A DNA stretch of 13,397 nt from Nitriliruptorales bacterium (GTDB lineage Bacteria; Actinomycetota; Nitriliruptoria; Euzebyales; Egibacteraceae): the NCBI GenBank assembly GCA_007119305.1, contig SKPY01000364.1:1-13397 (forward strand), given 5' to 3'. Position numbers and translations under genes: made by a program. The notes beneath the pieces were generated by a model. It made no database searches. It saw only the letters and a list, made by a program, of their open reading frames with translations, and was not told the origin of the DNA. Positions 1 to 6,140 of this stretch are shown piece after piece; within the stretch, counting starts at the first letter, position 1; every line of letters begins with the position of its first letter.

Positions 1-1000
1 CCCGGACCTCGTCGCGGACCGGCCCGGCGCCTGCCGGGCGCACAACGGTGACGTCGACGCCACGGGCATGCAACGCGGCCGCTGCAGCGATGCCCACGGC
101 GCCGGTGCCGCCAGTGCCGGCGAGCACGAGAACGCGCCCGCGGCGCTCGTCGAGGAGCTGGCTCACGGCGTCGGCGGTCAAGCGACCAGCGGCATCCAAC
201 CAGGCGCCGGGCTCACGGTTCGCCGCAGCAGCCGGTGGCGGTGCGGCCTGCTCCGGGGCGCCGTCGTCGGCGGGCTCGTTCACCCCAGTGGCCGGCGCCG
301 CGCTCACCGCGCCGACCGGCACCTCGGGGACTCCGCCGAGGCGAGGCGGCCCGCCGCGGGGCATGGCGTCCCGGGTCGCCTCCCAGGGCCGCAGCTCGCG
401 CTGGGCCGCGAGGTCCTCGACCCGCGTCCCGCCGCTCCAGTTGGGGTCGAGCAGGCCCAGCAGCACGGCGGTCACCACCGCCGTGGCCCCCCACAACACG
501 TGGGGGCCCTCGAGCTGCCAGGCCCACATCGGACCACGGTCCGGCAGGGGGGTGTACCGCCACCGGGCCGGGTCGCGTAGCTGCTCCAGGGGTACGACGA
601 GGATCTCGGCCACCTCACGGGCGTCGGCGCGGAGCGGATGCGGTCGTCGCCAGCGCGCAACGACCGCGTGCAGCCAGAACCGCGACGGGGGGATGTAGAA
701 CGCCGGCAGCTGGCCGAGGACCTCGACGCTGTCGGGGTCGAGCCCGACCTCTTCTGCCGCCTCGCGCAGCGCAGCCTCGCGCACCGTCTCCCCGGGGTCG
801 ATCCGGCCACCGGGGAAGCTGACCTGACCGGGATGCTGCCGCAGGTCGTCCCGCCGCCGCGTGTAGACGATCTCGAGGTCGTCCCCGGTCTCCGCGAGGA
901 CCGCGAGGGTCGCACCCCGGCGACCGCCGGGCGGCGCCGGGGGCGCCCGCTCGGCGAGGCCTGCGAGCAGGGTGCGCAGGCGCGCCCATCGATCACCCAT
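1..1000 (-). CDS. Nudix (CoA pyrophosphatase-like) fused to YjeF_N-like domain, C-terminus beyond window
   Basis: The frame is open for 333 codons from ATG at 1000 and runs off the window start. Residues about 28-185 form a Nudix hydrolase. The box is complete: G65-x5-E71, R79-E80, E83-E84, G86-L87. The preceding segment (TRRRDDLRQHPGQVSFPGG, 47-65) fits the coenzyme A diphosphatase subgroup, which cleaves CoA or related nucleotides to phosphopantetheine and adenosine diphosphates. A Pro/Ala/Glu-rich linker spans about 213-265. From about 266 a second domain starts, with helix LDAAGRLTADAVSQLL and strand-loop VLVLAGTGGTGAVG. This resembles the NAD(P)H-hydrate epimerase (YjeF_N) domain, but the NNGGDG signature is lost and a GxGxxG pattern remains, so a plain dinucleotide-binding Rossmann fold is possible. 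An in-frame stop lies six codons upstream of the ATG, which fixes the start. No Shine-Dalgarno is visible. The Nudix call is strong; the second domain is tentative. Confidence 0.8.
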   Translation of the reverse strand, partial: MGDRWARLRTLLAGLAERAPPAPPGGRRGATLAVLAETGDDLEIVYTRRRDDLRQHPGQVSFPGGRIDPGETVREAALREAAEEVGLDPDSVEVLGQLPAFYIPPSRFWLHAVVARWRRPHPLRADAREVAEILVVPLEQLRDPARWRYTPLPDRGPMWAWQLEGPHVLWGATAVVTAVLLGLLDPNWSGGTRVEDLAAQRELRPWEATRDAMPRGGPPRLGGVPEVPVGAVSAAPATGVNEPADDGAPEQAAPPPAAAANREPGAWLDAAGRLTADAVSQLLDERRGRVLVLAGTGGTGAVGIAAAAALHARGVDVTVVRPAGAGPVRDEVR

Positions 1001-1059
1001 CGCAGACGACGATACCGGTCAGCCGAGCGCCGGCGCGATCCGCTGTGGTGCTGAAGCGG

Positions 1060-1170
1060 TCAGAAGACGGGCGCGACGATCATCGTGAGCACCAACGCAA
1101 GGCCGATCAGCACGACCAGGCCGATCACGATCGTGCGCTGGGTCTTGGGGTTCATCATCATGGGGTCCAT
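1060..1170 (-). CDS. Small single-helix membrane protein (36 aa)
   Basis: A short reading frame reads MDPMMMNPKTQRT, then a continuous hydrophobic stretch of about 20 residues (IVIGLVVLIGLALVLTMIV), and ends APVF. A basic patch (K9, R12) precedes the helix, suggesting the N-terminus stays in the cytoplasm. It starts 18 bases after the stop of the thiamine-binding-protein gene and ends 59 bases before the Nudix gene, so the three could share a transcript. Four ATGs occur in the first six codons (1170, 1161, 1158, 1155). The AGGG just before the first ATG would serve one of the later ones better, so the true product may be 31-33 residues. No family is recognised. Support comes from the composition, placement and lack of internal stops, and not from similarity. 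Confidence 0.6.
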   Translation of the reverse strand: MDPMMMNPKTQRTIVIGLVVLIGLALVLTMIVAPVF

Positions 1171-1188
1171 CCCTACCACATGCGGGGC

Positions 1189-1491
1189 TCAGCCGTCACC
1201 CCGGGCTGCCTGCAGGCTCGCGTACTTCTCCTCGAAGCTCTGGTCGGGCTTGTCGGCCCGCAGGTCGAACTTGCAGGTCAGCGACGCTCGGGGCGCCACC
1301 TCGAGCACCGCCTCGCCGGCGGCCCGCAACGCGGCCACGCACGCGTCCCAGCTGCCCTCGATCGTCGTGCCCGACGCGTCGGTGTGCGCACGCACCCCGG
1401 TCGCCTCCACCGCCTCGACGGCGCGCGCGACCTCCCGGGCGACGCTGGCGGCGCCGGTCCCGATCGGCGTGACGGAGAACCAGACGAGCAT
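1189..1491 (-). CDS. Thiamine-binding protein, MTH1187/YkoF family (DUF77)
   Basis: The gene encodes 100 residues, the usual size of MTH1187-type ferredoxin-like proteins (Pfam thiamine_BP). Typical features are the opening strand with SVTPIGTG (residues 6-13), the central TTIEGSWD (42-49), and a C-terminal part ending DKPDQSFEEKYASLQ. Family members bind thiamine or a hydroxymethylpyrimidine-related ligand and are usually cytoplasmic oligomers; whether this one binds thiamine is inferred only from the family. The ATG at 1491 is preceded by GAAAGG about six bases upstream, which sets the start and excludes the longer open frame extending past 1900. It is divergent from the CBS gene and heads a minus-strand group with the 36-residue protein and the Nudix fusion. 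No thiamine biosynthesis or transport gene lies nearby. Confidence 0.85.
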   Translation of the reverse strand: MLVWFSVTPIGTGAASVAREVARAVEAVEATGVRAHTDASGTTIEGSWDACVAALRAAGEAVLEVAPRASLTCKFDLRADKPDQSFEEKYASLQAARGDG

Positions 1492-1620
1492 GGCGTGCCT
1501 TTCTTCCGGTCCCGGCCCACCCGACGCGACGGCACCGACCGTCGAGCATGGGGCAGGTGCAGCGCTGGCTGCGACGCTACGGCGCACACGGCGTGGGAGC
1601 AAGCGCGCGGCCCCGGAGGG

Positions 1621-1626
1621 TAGGCT
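1621..1626 (+). promoter_or_regulatory. -10 box TAGGCT, leaderless-type promoter of the CBS gene
   Basis: TAGGCT ends six bases before the ATG at 1633, the spacing seen in actinobacterial leaderless promoters, where transcription starts at or next to the start codon. A GGAGGG lies at 1615-1620, 12 bases before the ATG, which is far for a Shine-Dalgarno and directly abuts the -10. No clear -35 is seen. The call is by pattern only. Confidence 0.5.
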
Positions 1627-1632
1627 GCTGGC

Positions 1633-2103
1633 ATGCCACGAGAACTGCCAGTTCGCGAGATGATGACGACCGACGTCGTCACGCTGCACGCTGACGACTC
1701 CCTGGAAGACGCGGTCAAGGCGCTCACCGCCAGAGGGATCAGTGGGGCCCCGGTCGTCGACGACGACGGCCGCCTGGTGGGTGTGCTCGACGACAGCGAC
1801 CTCATCCTGTCCGAGGCCCGGGTGCACGCGCCGACCGCGGTCGAGATCCTCGGCGCCTACATCCCGATCCCCGGCACCATCAAGCGGTTCGAGGAGGAGG
1901 TGCGCCACGCCCTCGGGCGCACGGTCGCCGACCTCATGGAGCCCGACGCGCCGTACGTGGGCCCCGAGGCCACCGTCGAGGACGTCGCCACCGCGATGAT
2001 CTCGCAGCACGTCTCACGCGTGCCGGTGGTCGACGACGACCGGCAGGTCATCGGCATCGTCAGCCGTGGCGACCTCGTGAAGGCGATGAGCCGCGACGAG
2101 TGA
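1633..2103 (+). CDS. Tandem CBS-domain protein
   Basis: The gene encodes 156 residues made of two CBS repeats and no other domain. CBS1 covers about residues 7-60 (VREMMTTDVVTL, then GAPVVDDDGRLVGVLDDSDL). CBS2 covers about 97-153 (VADLMEPDAPYVGPEATVED, then SRVPVVDDDRQVIGIVSRGDL). The two repeats fold together as a Bateman module that typically binds adenine nucleotides and acts as an energy or redox sensor; the ligand here cannot be told. The insert between them (IPIPGTIKRFEEEVRHALG) is common in actinobacterial and other stand-alone CBS proteins. The ATG at 1633 fits the leaderless -10 box just upstream. It is followed 70 bases later by a UspA-like gene on the same strand, a frequent pairing in stress and dormancy sets. 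The cytoplasmic partner protein is unknown. Confidence 0.9.
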   Translation: MPRELPVREMMTTDVVTLHADDSLEDAVKALTARGISGAPVVDDDGRLVGVLDDSDLILSEARVHAPTAVEILGAYIPIPGTIKRFEEEVRHALGRTVADLMEPDAPYVGPEATVEDVATAMISQHVSRVPVVDDDRQVIGIVSRGDLVKAMSRDE

Positions 2104-2119
2104 GAAGCGGACCTTCTCA
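2101..2119 (+). repeat. Perfect 7-bp inverted repeat spanning the CBS stop codon
   Basis: TGAGAAG (2101-2107) and CTTCTCA (2113-2119) are exact reverse complements separated by CGGAC. The left arm contains the TGA stop of the CBS gene and the right arm overlaps the candidate -35 of the next gene. No U-tract follows, so it is either a weak attenuating hairpin or a DNA operator. Confidence 0.55.
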
Positions 2120-2142
2120 AACCCGCGTGACCTGCGTAGGCT
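2114..2142 (+). promoter_or_regulatory. Candidate promoter of the UspA-like gene
   Basis: TTCTCA (2114-2119; four of six match TTGACA) and TAGGCT (2137-2142) are separated by 17 bases. This gives a 5' leader of roughly 25 bases before the ATG at 2174. The -10 is identical to those before the CBS gene and enolase. The -35 overlaps the right arm of the stop-codon inverted repeat. Confidence 0.5.
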
Positions 2143-2158
2143 CGGGGTAGCCGATCCA

Positions 2159-2173
2159 GGAGGTGGTGCCTCC
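2159..2173 (+). promoter_or_regulatory. Shine-Dalgarno inside a short hairpin, UspA-like gene
   Basis: The ribosome-binding GGAGG (2159-2163) is followed after TGGTG by its exact complement CCTCC (2169-2173), which abuts the ATG. The leader RNA can fold into a 5-bp GC-rich hairpin, with a possible extra U-G pair, that hides the binding site. The strong AGGAGG itself confirms the start codon. Confidence 0.6.
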
Positions 2174-2593
2174 ATGCGCAGCTACCTGATCGTCGCGAAC
2201 CTCACCCTCGGCGGTGAGCACCTGTGGGAGGAGGTGCGCGCCCGCATGGCCGAGGGGCCCTGCCACTTCCACGTGCTCGTGCCCGCCGCCCACGATCCCA
2301 TGGCTGGGTCGTGGGTCGACGAGGAGGCGCGCGCGGCAGCGGCCGAGCGTCTGTCCCGCGCCCTCACACGGCTCGAGCAGCTCGGGGTCAAGGCAGACGG
2401 CGAGGTCGGCGACATCCGCACGATCGACGCGACCCTGGACGTCCTGCGCGAGCACAGCTACGACGAGATCATCATCTCCACGCTGCCCCCCAACGCGTCC
2501 CGCTGGCTCAAGCTCGATCTGGTGAGCCGCCTGCGCCGCAGCGTCGACGTGCCGGTGACGCACGTCATCGGGGAGCCCGACGAGCAGCTGTGA
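2174..2593 (+). CDS. UspA-like universal stress family protein
   Basis: The gene encodes 139 residues with an alpha/beta (Rossmann-like) layout: strand YLIVANLTLGG at 4-14, GPCHFHVLVPA at 28-38, a helix rich in Ala/Glu at about 50-72, then DEIIISTLPPNASRWL (96-111) and VPVTHVIG at the end. This pattern is that of a stand-alone universal-stress-type protein common in Actinobacteria. The classical ATP-binding G-2x-G-9x-G(S/T) motif is not evident, so nucleotide binding is doubtful. The ATG at 2174 is preceded by AGGAGG. It lies 70 bases downstream of the CBS gene, has its own candidate promoter, and converges on ppx with only 23 bases between the two stop codons. The precise function is unknown. 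Confidence 0.8.
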   Translation: MRSYLIVANLTLGGEHLWEEVRARMAEGPCHFHVLVPAAHDPMAGSWVDEEARAAAAERLSRALTRLEQLGVKADGEVGDIRTIDATLDVLREHSYDEIIISTLPPNASRWLKLDLVSRLRRSVDVPVTHVIGEPDEQL

Positions 2594-2616
2594 GGGCTGA
2601 TCCGGGCGCAGCGCGC

Positions 2617-3543
2617 TCAGGGCTGGCGTGACGACGGCGCGAGCAGCTCGATGGCGAGGCCGTCGAGGATGTCGGCCTCGCTGACGAGCACCGCGGGGAA
2701 GCCGAACCGGGCCATGGCCCGCTCGAGGATGATCGCGCCGCCGACGATGACGTCCTCGCGTCCCGGGGCCATCGGACCGAGCGCTGCACGCTGCCGTGCG
2801 GTCATCGCCGCGAGCTCGTCGGTCAACGCGACGACCCGTTCGTAGCTCATCCGGGTGCCGTGGATGCGGTCGGGCTCGTAGGCGGGCAGGCCGAGCGCGA
2901 GCGCCCCGAGGGTGGTCAACGTCCCCGCGACGCCCACCAGCGTGCGGGCGTCGCCGGCGGCGACGACCCCGGCTGCCGCCTCGAGCTCGGCGTCCGCGAC
3001 CGCGCGCGCCTGGGCGACCTCGCCACCCGTCGGCGGGTCGGACGGCAGGCACCGCTCGGTGAGGCGGACGCAGCCGAGCTGGCGGCTCGTCGCCGCGTCG
3101 GGGGCGTCGCCCCCGAGGATGAGCTCGGTGGACCCGCCGCCGATGTCGAGCACGAGATAGGGCGGCTCGCCCTGCACCGCGCCGGTCGCGCCGGCGAAGG
3201 CGGTGGCGGCCTCCACCGCGCCGGTGAGGACCTCAGCCTCGACACCCGTGCGGTCGCGCACACCCGTGAAGAAGCGGTCACGATCGGCCGCATCGCGCAC
3301 AGCGCTCGTCGCGGCGACGCGGAGGCGCTCCGCACCGAGCCCACGCGCTCGGCGGGCGAAGCCGTCGATGCAGTCCAGCGTGCGCGCCAGCGCTGCATCG
3401 TCGAGCCGCCCGACCGCGTCGACCCCCGCACCTAGGCGGGTCACCGTCATGTGCCGCTCGAGGATCCGCAGCGGCGCGCCGGAGTCGGCGACCAGCAAGC
3501 GCACCGAGTTCGTGCCCACGTCGATGGCTGCCACCCGTGTCAC
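2617..3543 (-). CDS. ppx: Exopolyphosphatase / pppGpp phosphohydrolase, Ppx/GppA family (short form)
   Basis: The gene encodes 308 residues of the ASKHA-fold Ppx/GppA family, which removes terminal phosphate from polyphosphate or converts pppGpp to ppGpp. The phosphate-1 loop is AIDVGTNSVRLLV (6-18), the phosphate-2 loop LDIGGGSTEL (132-141), the likely catalytic Glu is E111 in LTGAVEA, and VGVAGTLTTL (203-212) forms the nucleotide-side motif. The length fits the short actinobacterial and cyanobacterial type, which lacks the C-terminal HD domain of Escherichia coli Ppx. The start is GTG at 3543, because it overlaps the DUF501 stop as GTGA and puts the family motif at residue 6; the longer frame to 3612 runs into DUF501. 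Polyphosphate versus pppGpp specificity cannot be decided from sequence. Confidence 0.92.
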   Translation of the reverse strand: MTRVAAIDVGTNSVRLLVADSGAPLRILERHMTVTRLGAGVDAVGRLDDAALARTLDCIDGFARRARGLGAERLRVAATSAVRDAADRDRFFTGVRDRTGVEAEVLTGAVEAATAFAGATGAVQGEPPYLVLDIGGGSTELILGGDAPDAATSRQLGCVRLTERCLPSDPPTGGEVAQARAVADAELEAAAGVVAAGDARTLVGVAGTLTTLGALALGLPAYEPDRIHGTRMSYERVVALTDELAAMTARQRAALGPMAPGREDVIVGGAIILERAMARFGFPAVLVSEADILDGLAIELLAPSSRQP

Positions 3544-4118
3544 GCCGCGTCGTCCTCGGTGCGCACGCAGGGGGCGGGGCAGGCCAGCGGCTCGAACTGC
3601 TCGGCGACCCACCCGCCGAGCGGGTTGTCACGCGTCGCGAGGTGGTGGGCGTACAGGCTGTGCAGGCACTTGACCCGCCCGGGCATGCCCCCTGCGCTGG
3701 GGTCGTGGGGCACGCTCGGTCCGAGCTCGTCGCGGAAGGCGACATAGCGCTCGTGTGCCGCGGCGTAGTCCGCTGCCAGCGCCGGGTCGTCGCCCAGCCG
3801 CGCGGCCAGGTCGCGCATCAGCCCGCTCGCCTCGAGCCGCCCGCAGGCCGCGACCGCAAGCGGGCACGCCAGCCAGAACGTCGTCGGGAAGGGCGTGCCG
3901 TCGGCCAGCGCCGGGTCGACGCGCAGGACGGCCGGCAGCCCCCACGCACAGCGCACGGCCGCGGCGGACCGTCCCCGCAGGGGACGGCCGATCATCCGCG
4001 CCGCCAACAGCCTGTCGCGCTCGTCGAGGTAGGCACGCTCCCGCTGCGCCTCGTAGGAGGCGTCAAGAGCCGGTCGGAGGGCGTCGTCCACGTGGCCAGC
4101 GTGGCTCGCGGCGACCAC
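3540..4118 (-). CDS. DUF501 family protein
   Basis: This is an uncharacterised actinobacterial family, recognised by CAWGLPAVLRVDP (57-69), DGTPFPTTFWLACP (73-86), GGMPGRVKCLHSLYAHHL (143-160) and NPLG (165-168). Cys57, Cys85 and Cys151, with nearby His153, His158 and His159, could form a metal or redox site; that is inference. The family is typically encoded next to ppx and shortly after divIC and eno, as in Mycobacterium. Here its stop overlaps the ppx start by four bases, which suggests translational coupling. The start is uncertain: GTG at 4118 has no Shine-Dalgarno, and GTG at 4091 or ATG at 3995 would still keep the conserved core. The biochemical role is unknown. Confidence 0.85.
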   Translation of the reverse strand: MVAASHAGHVDDALRPALDASYEAQRERAYLDERDRLLAARMIGRPLRGRSAAAVRCAWGLPAVLRVDPALADGTPFPTTFWLACPLAVAACGRLEASGLMRDLAARLGDDPALAADYAAAHERYVAFRDELGPSVPHDPSAGGMPGRVKCLHSLYAHHLATRDNPLGGWVAEQFEPLACPAPCVRTEDDAA

Positions 4119-4146
4119 CGCCGCAAACGCCGACCGCGGCGCCGCG

Positions 4147-4575
4147 TCAGGCCATGCTCGCGTCCAGCGTGATGTCCACGTTGCCGCTGAGCGCCTGCGA
4201 GACGGGACAGCCGTCCTTCGCCGCGTCGGCCGCCTCGGCGAGCCGTGCCTCGTCGAGGCCGGCGGCGGTGGCCCGCACCGTGAGCGCGCTGCGGGTGATC
4301 CCCTGTCCTGCCACGAAGGACACCGTGGCCGACACCTCCAGGCGCTGCGGAGCGGCGTCGCGGTCGGCGAGCTGCTTCGACAGCGCCATCGAGAAGCAGG
4401 AGGCGTGCGCAGCCGCGATCAGCTCCTCGGGGCTGGTCTGCCCGTTCGGCTCCTCGGTCCGCGACGGCCAGGAGACGGGCAGGTCGCTGGCCAGGCCTGA
4501 CGACTCCAAGGTCGCCCGGCCGCTCCCGCTGGGCAGGTCGCCTTCCCATACGACGGACGCGCGCCGGTCTGCCAT
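4147..4575 (-). CDS. OsmC family organic hydroperoxide reductase
   Basis: The gene encodes 142 residues, normal for the OsmC subgroup. These homodimeric cytoplasmic enzymes reduce organic hydroperoxides with two cysteines. The reactive Cys60 sits in AAHASCFSMAL, the resolving Cys123 in DGCPVSQAL, and Glu51 in the SPEELIAAAHA segment, so the active site looks complete. The opening (VVWEGDLPSGSGRATLESSG) matches OsmC rather than Ohr, but substrate preference cannot be fixed. The ATG at 4575 follows AAGGAG at a six-base spacing. It is separated from the binding-protein gene by 77 bases that hold a candidate -10 box, and is followed 28 bases later by DUF501, which may be read through from it. No OhrR-type regulator is nearby. 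Confidence 0.92.
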   Translation of the reverse strand: MADRRASVVWEGDLPSGSGRATLESSGLASDLPVSWPSRTEEPNGQTSPEELIAAAHASCFSMALSKQLADRDAAPQRLEVSATVSFVAGQGITRSALTVRATAAGLDEARLAEAADAAKDGCPVSQALSGNVDITLDASMA

Positions 4576-4614
4576 ACCGCTCTCCTTCGCTCGGGTCTCT
4601 TCGGGCTGCCTACG

Positions 4615-4620
4615 AACCTA
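4615..4620 (-). promoter_or_regulatory. Candidate -10 box TAGGTT upstream of osmC
   Basis: On the minus strand, TAGGTT lies about 40 bases before the osmC ATG, and a second TAGGCA-like hexamer follows at 4607-4612. TTCCCT at a 17-base spacing is a poor -35. The leader of about 30 bases contains the AAGGAG site. The call is by pattern only. Confidence 0.35.
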
Positions 4621-4652
4621 CCCAGGGGGCGTCGAGAAGGGAACCCGCCCGG

Positions 4653-5987
4653 CTAGAAGGTCGATTCGACCTCGCCGACGGTGACGATCTCGCCGCCGGA
4701 GAACTCCCAGATCTCGTACGTGCCGCGTTCGGGCTCACCGACGTCGGTGAACTCGATGGGGCCAGACGCGCCGTTGTAGTTGATGTCCTCGCCGGCCTCG
4801 AGCAGCTCGGCGCACTCCGCGTAGGAGGTGCAGTCGGTCCCGTCGCGCGTCACGTCGATCATCTCCTCGACGAACACGCCGGGGTCGTCGCTCTCCGCTG
4901 CCGTGGCGGCGAGCGCGATGATCACGGCGCAGTCGTACGCCTCCCCGGCGAACAGGAAGTCGGTCAGGTCCGGATTGAACTCCTCGAGGCGCTCGACGAA
5001 GGACTCGTCCGCCCGCGAGATCGGCGCGGTGCCCTGCAGGCCGTCGAGCACGGTCTCGTCGGCGGGGTCGACGTCGAGCGGCAGCTCGGTGCTGCGCAGC
5101 GACTCCGCACCGAACACCGGGAAGTCCGCCGGGCCGAGGCCGGCCTCGATCAGCTCCTGCAGGATCTGCGCGGCCTCGTCGAAGCTGATCAACGCCACCG
5201 CATCCGGGCCAGCACCGGCGACCTGCTCGACCTCGGCGCTGTAGGTGGCGGCCTCGGGGTCGTAGATCACCTTGGCGACAACCTCCGCCCCGGCTTCCTC
5301 GAGGGCGGCTTCCGTCTCGTCGGCCAGCCCCTGGCCGTAGTCGTCGGCGCGGGCCATGAGCGCGATGCGCGCGTGGCCCTCGCCGAGCATCGTCTCGGCC
5401 AGCACCGGGCCCTGCAGCGCGTCGGTCGGGGCGGTGCGGTGGTAGAAGCCCTGGTCGTCGTAGGTCGTGAAGGTGGGGCTCGTGTTCGCCGGCGAGCACT
5501 GGACCACACCGGCACCGATGATCTTGTCGATCACCGCGAGCGACATGCCGCTCGCGACCGCGCCGATGATCGCGTCGACCCCGTCGGCGAGCAGCCGGTC
5601 CACGCTGGTGCTCGCAACCGCTGCGTCGCCCGCCTCGTCGGCGGAGAACAGCTCGACGGGGTTGCCGAGGACGCCGCCCGCCTCGTTGATGTCCTCCACG
5701 GCGAGCTCGACGGCGGTGATCGTCGGCGGGCCGTAGAACGCCAGGGTGCCGGTCTCAGGCAGCAGGTAGCCGATGCGCAGCGTGCCGTCGCCGCGCTGCG
5801 CGGTGTCGACCTCGATCTCCTCGTCGTCGTCGACCACCTCGGGCTCGTCGTCCTCCGCGGGCTCGTCGACGACCTCTGGGTCCGGCTCGTCAGGCTCGAC
5901 GGCGGGCTCGCCGTCGCCGCACGCGGCGGTGGCGACGCCCAGGACGAGCAGGGCGGCAAGCAGGCGCATCCAGCGTGAACCGTTCAT
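4653..5987 (-). CDS. Branched-chain amino acid-type ABC substrate-binding lipoprotein
   Basis: The gene encodes 444 residues. A signal peptide with hydrophobic core LLAALLVLGVATAA ends at a lipobox-like TAAC, with Cys23 as the probable lipid anchor. Residues 25-61 are a tether with 21 Asp/Glu and no Lys/Arg. From about residue 70 follows a Peripla_BP_6 (LivK-like) receptor: LRIGYLLPETGTLAFYGPP, then AVELAVEDINEAGGVLGNPV, IIGAVASGMSLAVIDKI, FHRTAPT-type hinge segments, and C-terminal GASGPIEFTDVGEPERGTYEIW. Family members capture amino acids or amides outside the membrane for an ABC importer. No permease or ATPase gene lies in the window, so it is an orphan here. ATG at 5987 was chosen over the one at 6008 because AAGGAG precedes it by eight bases. 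The ligand is unknown. Confidence 0.9.
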   Translation of the reverse strand: MNGSRWMRLLAALLVLGVATAACGDGEPAVEPDEPDPEVVDEPAEDDEPEVVDDDEEIEVDTAQRGDGTLRIGYLLPETGTLAFYGPPTITAVELAVEDINEAGGVLGNPVELFSADEAGDAAVASTSVDRLLADGVDAIIGAVASGMSLAVIDKIIGAGVVQCSPANTSPTFTTYDDQGFYHRTAPTDALQGPVLAETMLGEGHARIALMARADDYGQGLADETEAALEEAGAEVVAKVIYDPEAATYSAEVEQVAGAGPDAVALISFDEAAQILQELIEAGLGPADFPVFGAESLRSTELPLDVDPADETVLDGLQGTAPISRADESFVERLEEFNPDLTDFLFAGEAYDCAVIIALAATAAESDDPGVFVEEMIDVTRDGTDCTSYAECAELLEAGEDINYNGASGPIEFTDVGEPERGTYEIWEFSGGEIVTVGEVESTF

Positions 5988-6076
5988 CGTGCGTGCTCCT
6001 TGCCTCACGCCCCGGATCAGGGCTCGGATCGCGTGCCCGGTGGAGCCGCAGGCCCGTGCTCGGACGGCGCGCCACC

Positions 6077-6094
6077 GGTTGGCTGAGGCTAACC
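6077..6094. repeat. Imperfect palindrome over the binding-protein -10 box
   Basis: GGTTGGC (6077-6083) and GCTAACC (6088-6094) are complementary at six of seven positions around TGAG. The repeat covers the candidate -10 at 6086-6091, an operator-like position. Confidence 0.4.
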
Positions 6095-6114
6095 TGCTAT
6101 TGCGGTAGTGTCCA
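6086..6114 (-). promoter_or_regulatory. Promoter of the substrate-binding lipoprotein gene
   Basis: On the minus strand TGGACA (6109-6114; five of six match TTGACA) and TAGCCT (6086-6091) are spaced exactly 17 bases. Transcription would begin near 6079, giving a leader of about 90 bases before the ATG at 5987. It lies in the 153-base gap after the GNAT gene, so the binding-protein gene has its own transcription start. Confidence 0.6.
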
Positions 6115-6140
6115 TAGCTCCTGGCCGGCGGCGCGGTCCG

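Noticed and set aside
48..822. Several plus-strand frames at the window start (48-698, 68-580, 235-822)
   Set aside because: They are shadows of the Nudix fusion on the other strand and consist of low-complexity Arg/Ala/Pro/Gly sequence.
1189..2010. Longer 273-residue version of the thiamine-binding protein
   Set aside because: The extra 173 N-terminal residues are antisense to the CBS gene, while the ATG at 1491 has a proper ribosome site and matches the family length.
2594..2616. Possible bidirectional terminator between the UspA-like and ppx stops
   Set aside because: Only 23 bases separate the genes, and no stem with a U-run is visible on either strand.
4621..4652. Possible terminator after the binding-protein gene
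   Set aside because: The only pairing is a five-base GGGCG/CGCCC with a long loop and no U-run, which is too weak to claim.
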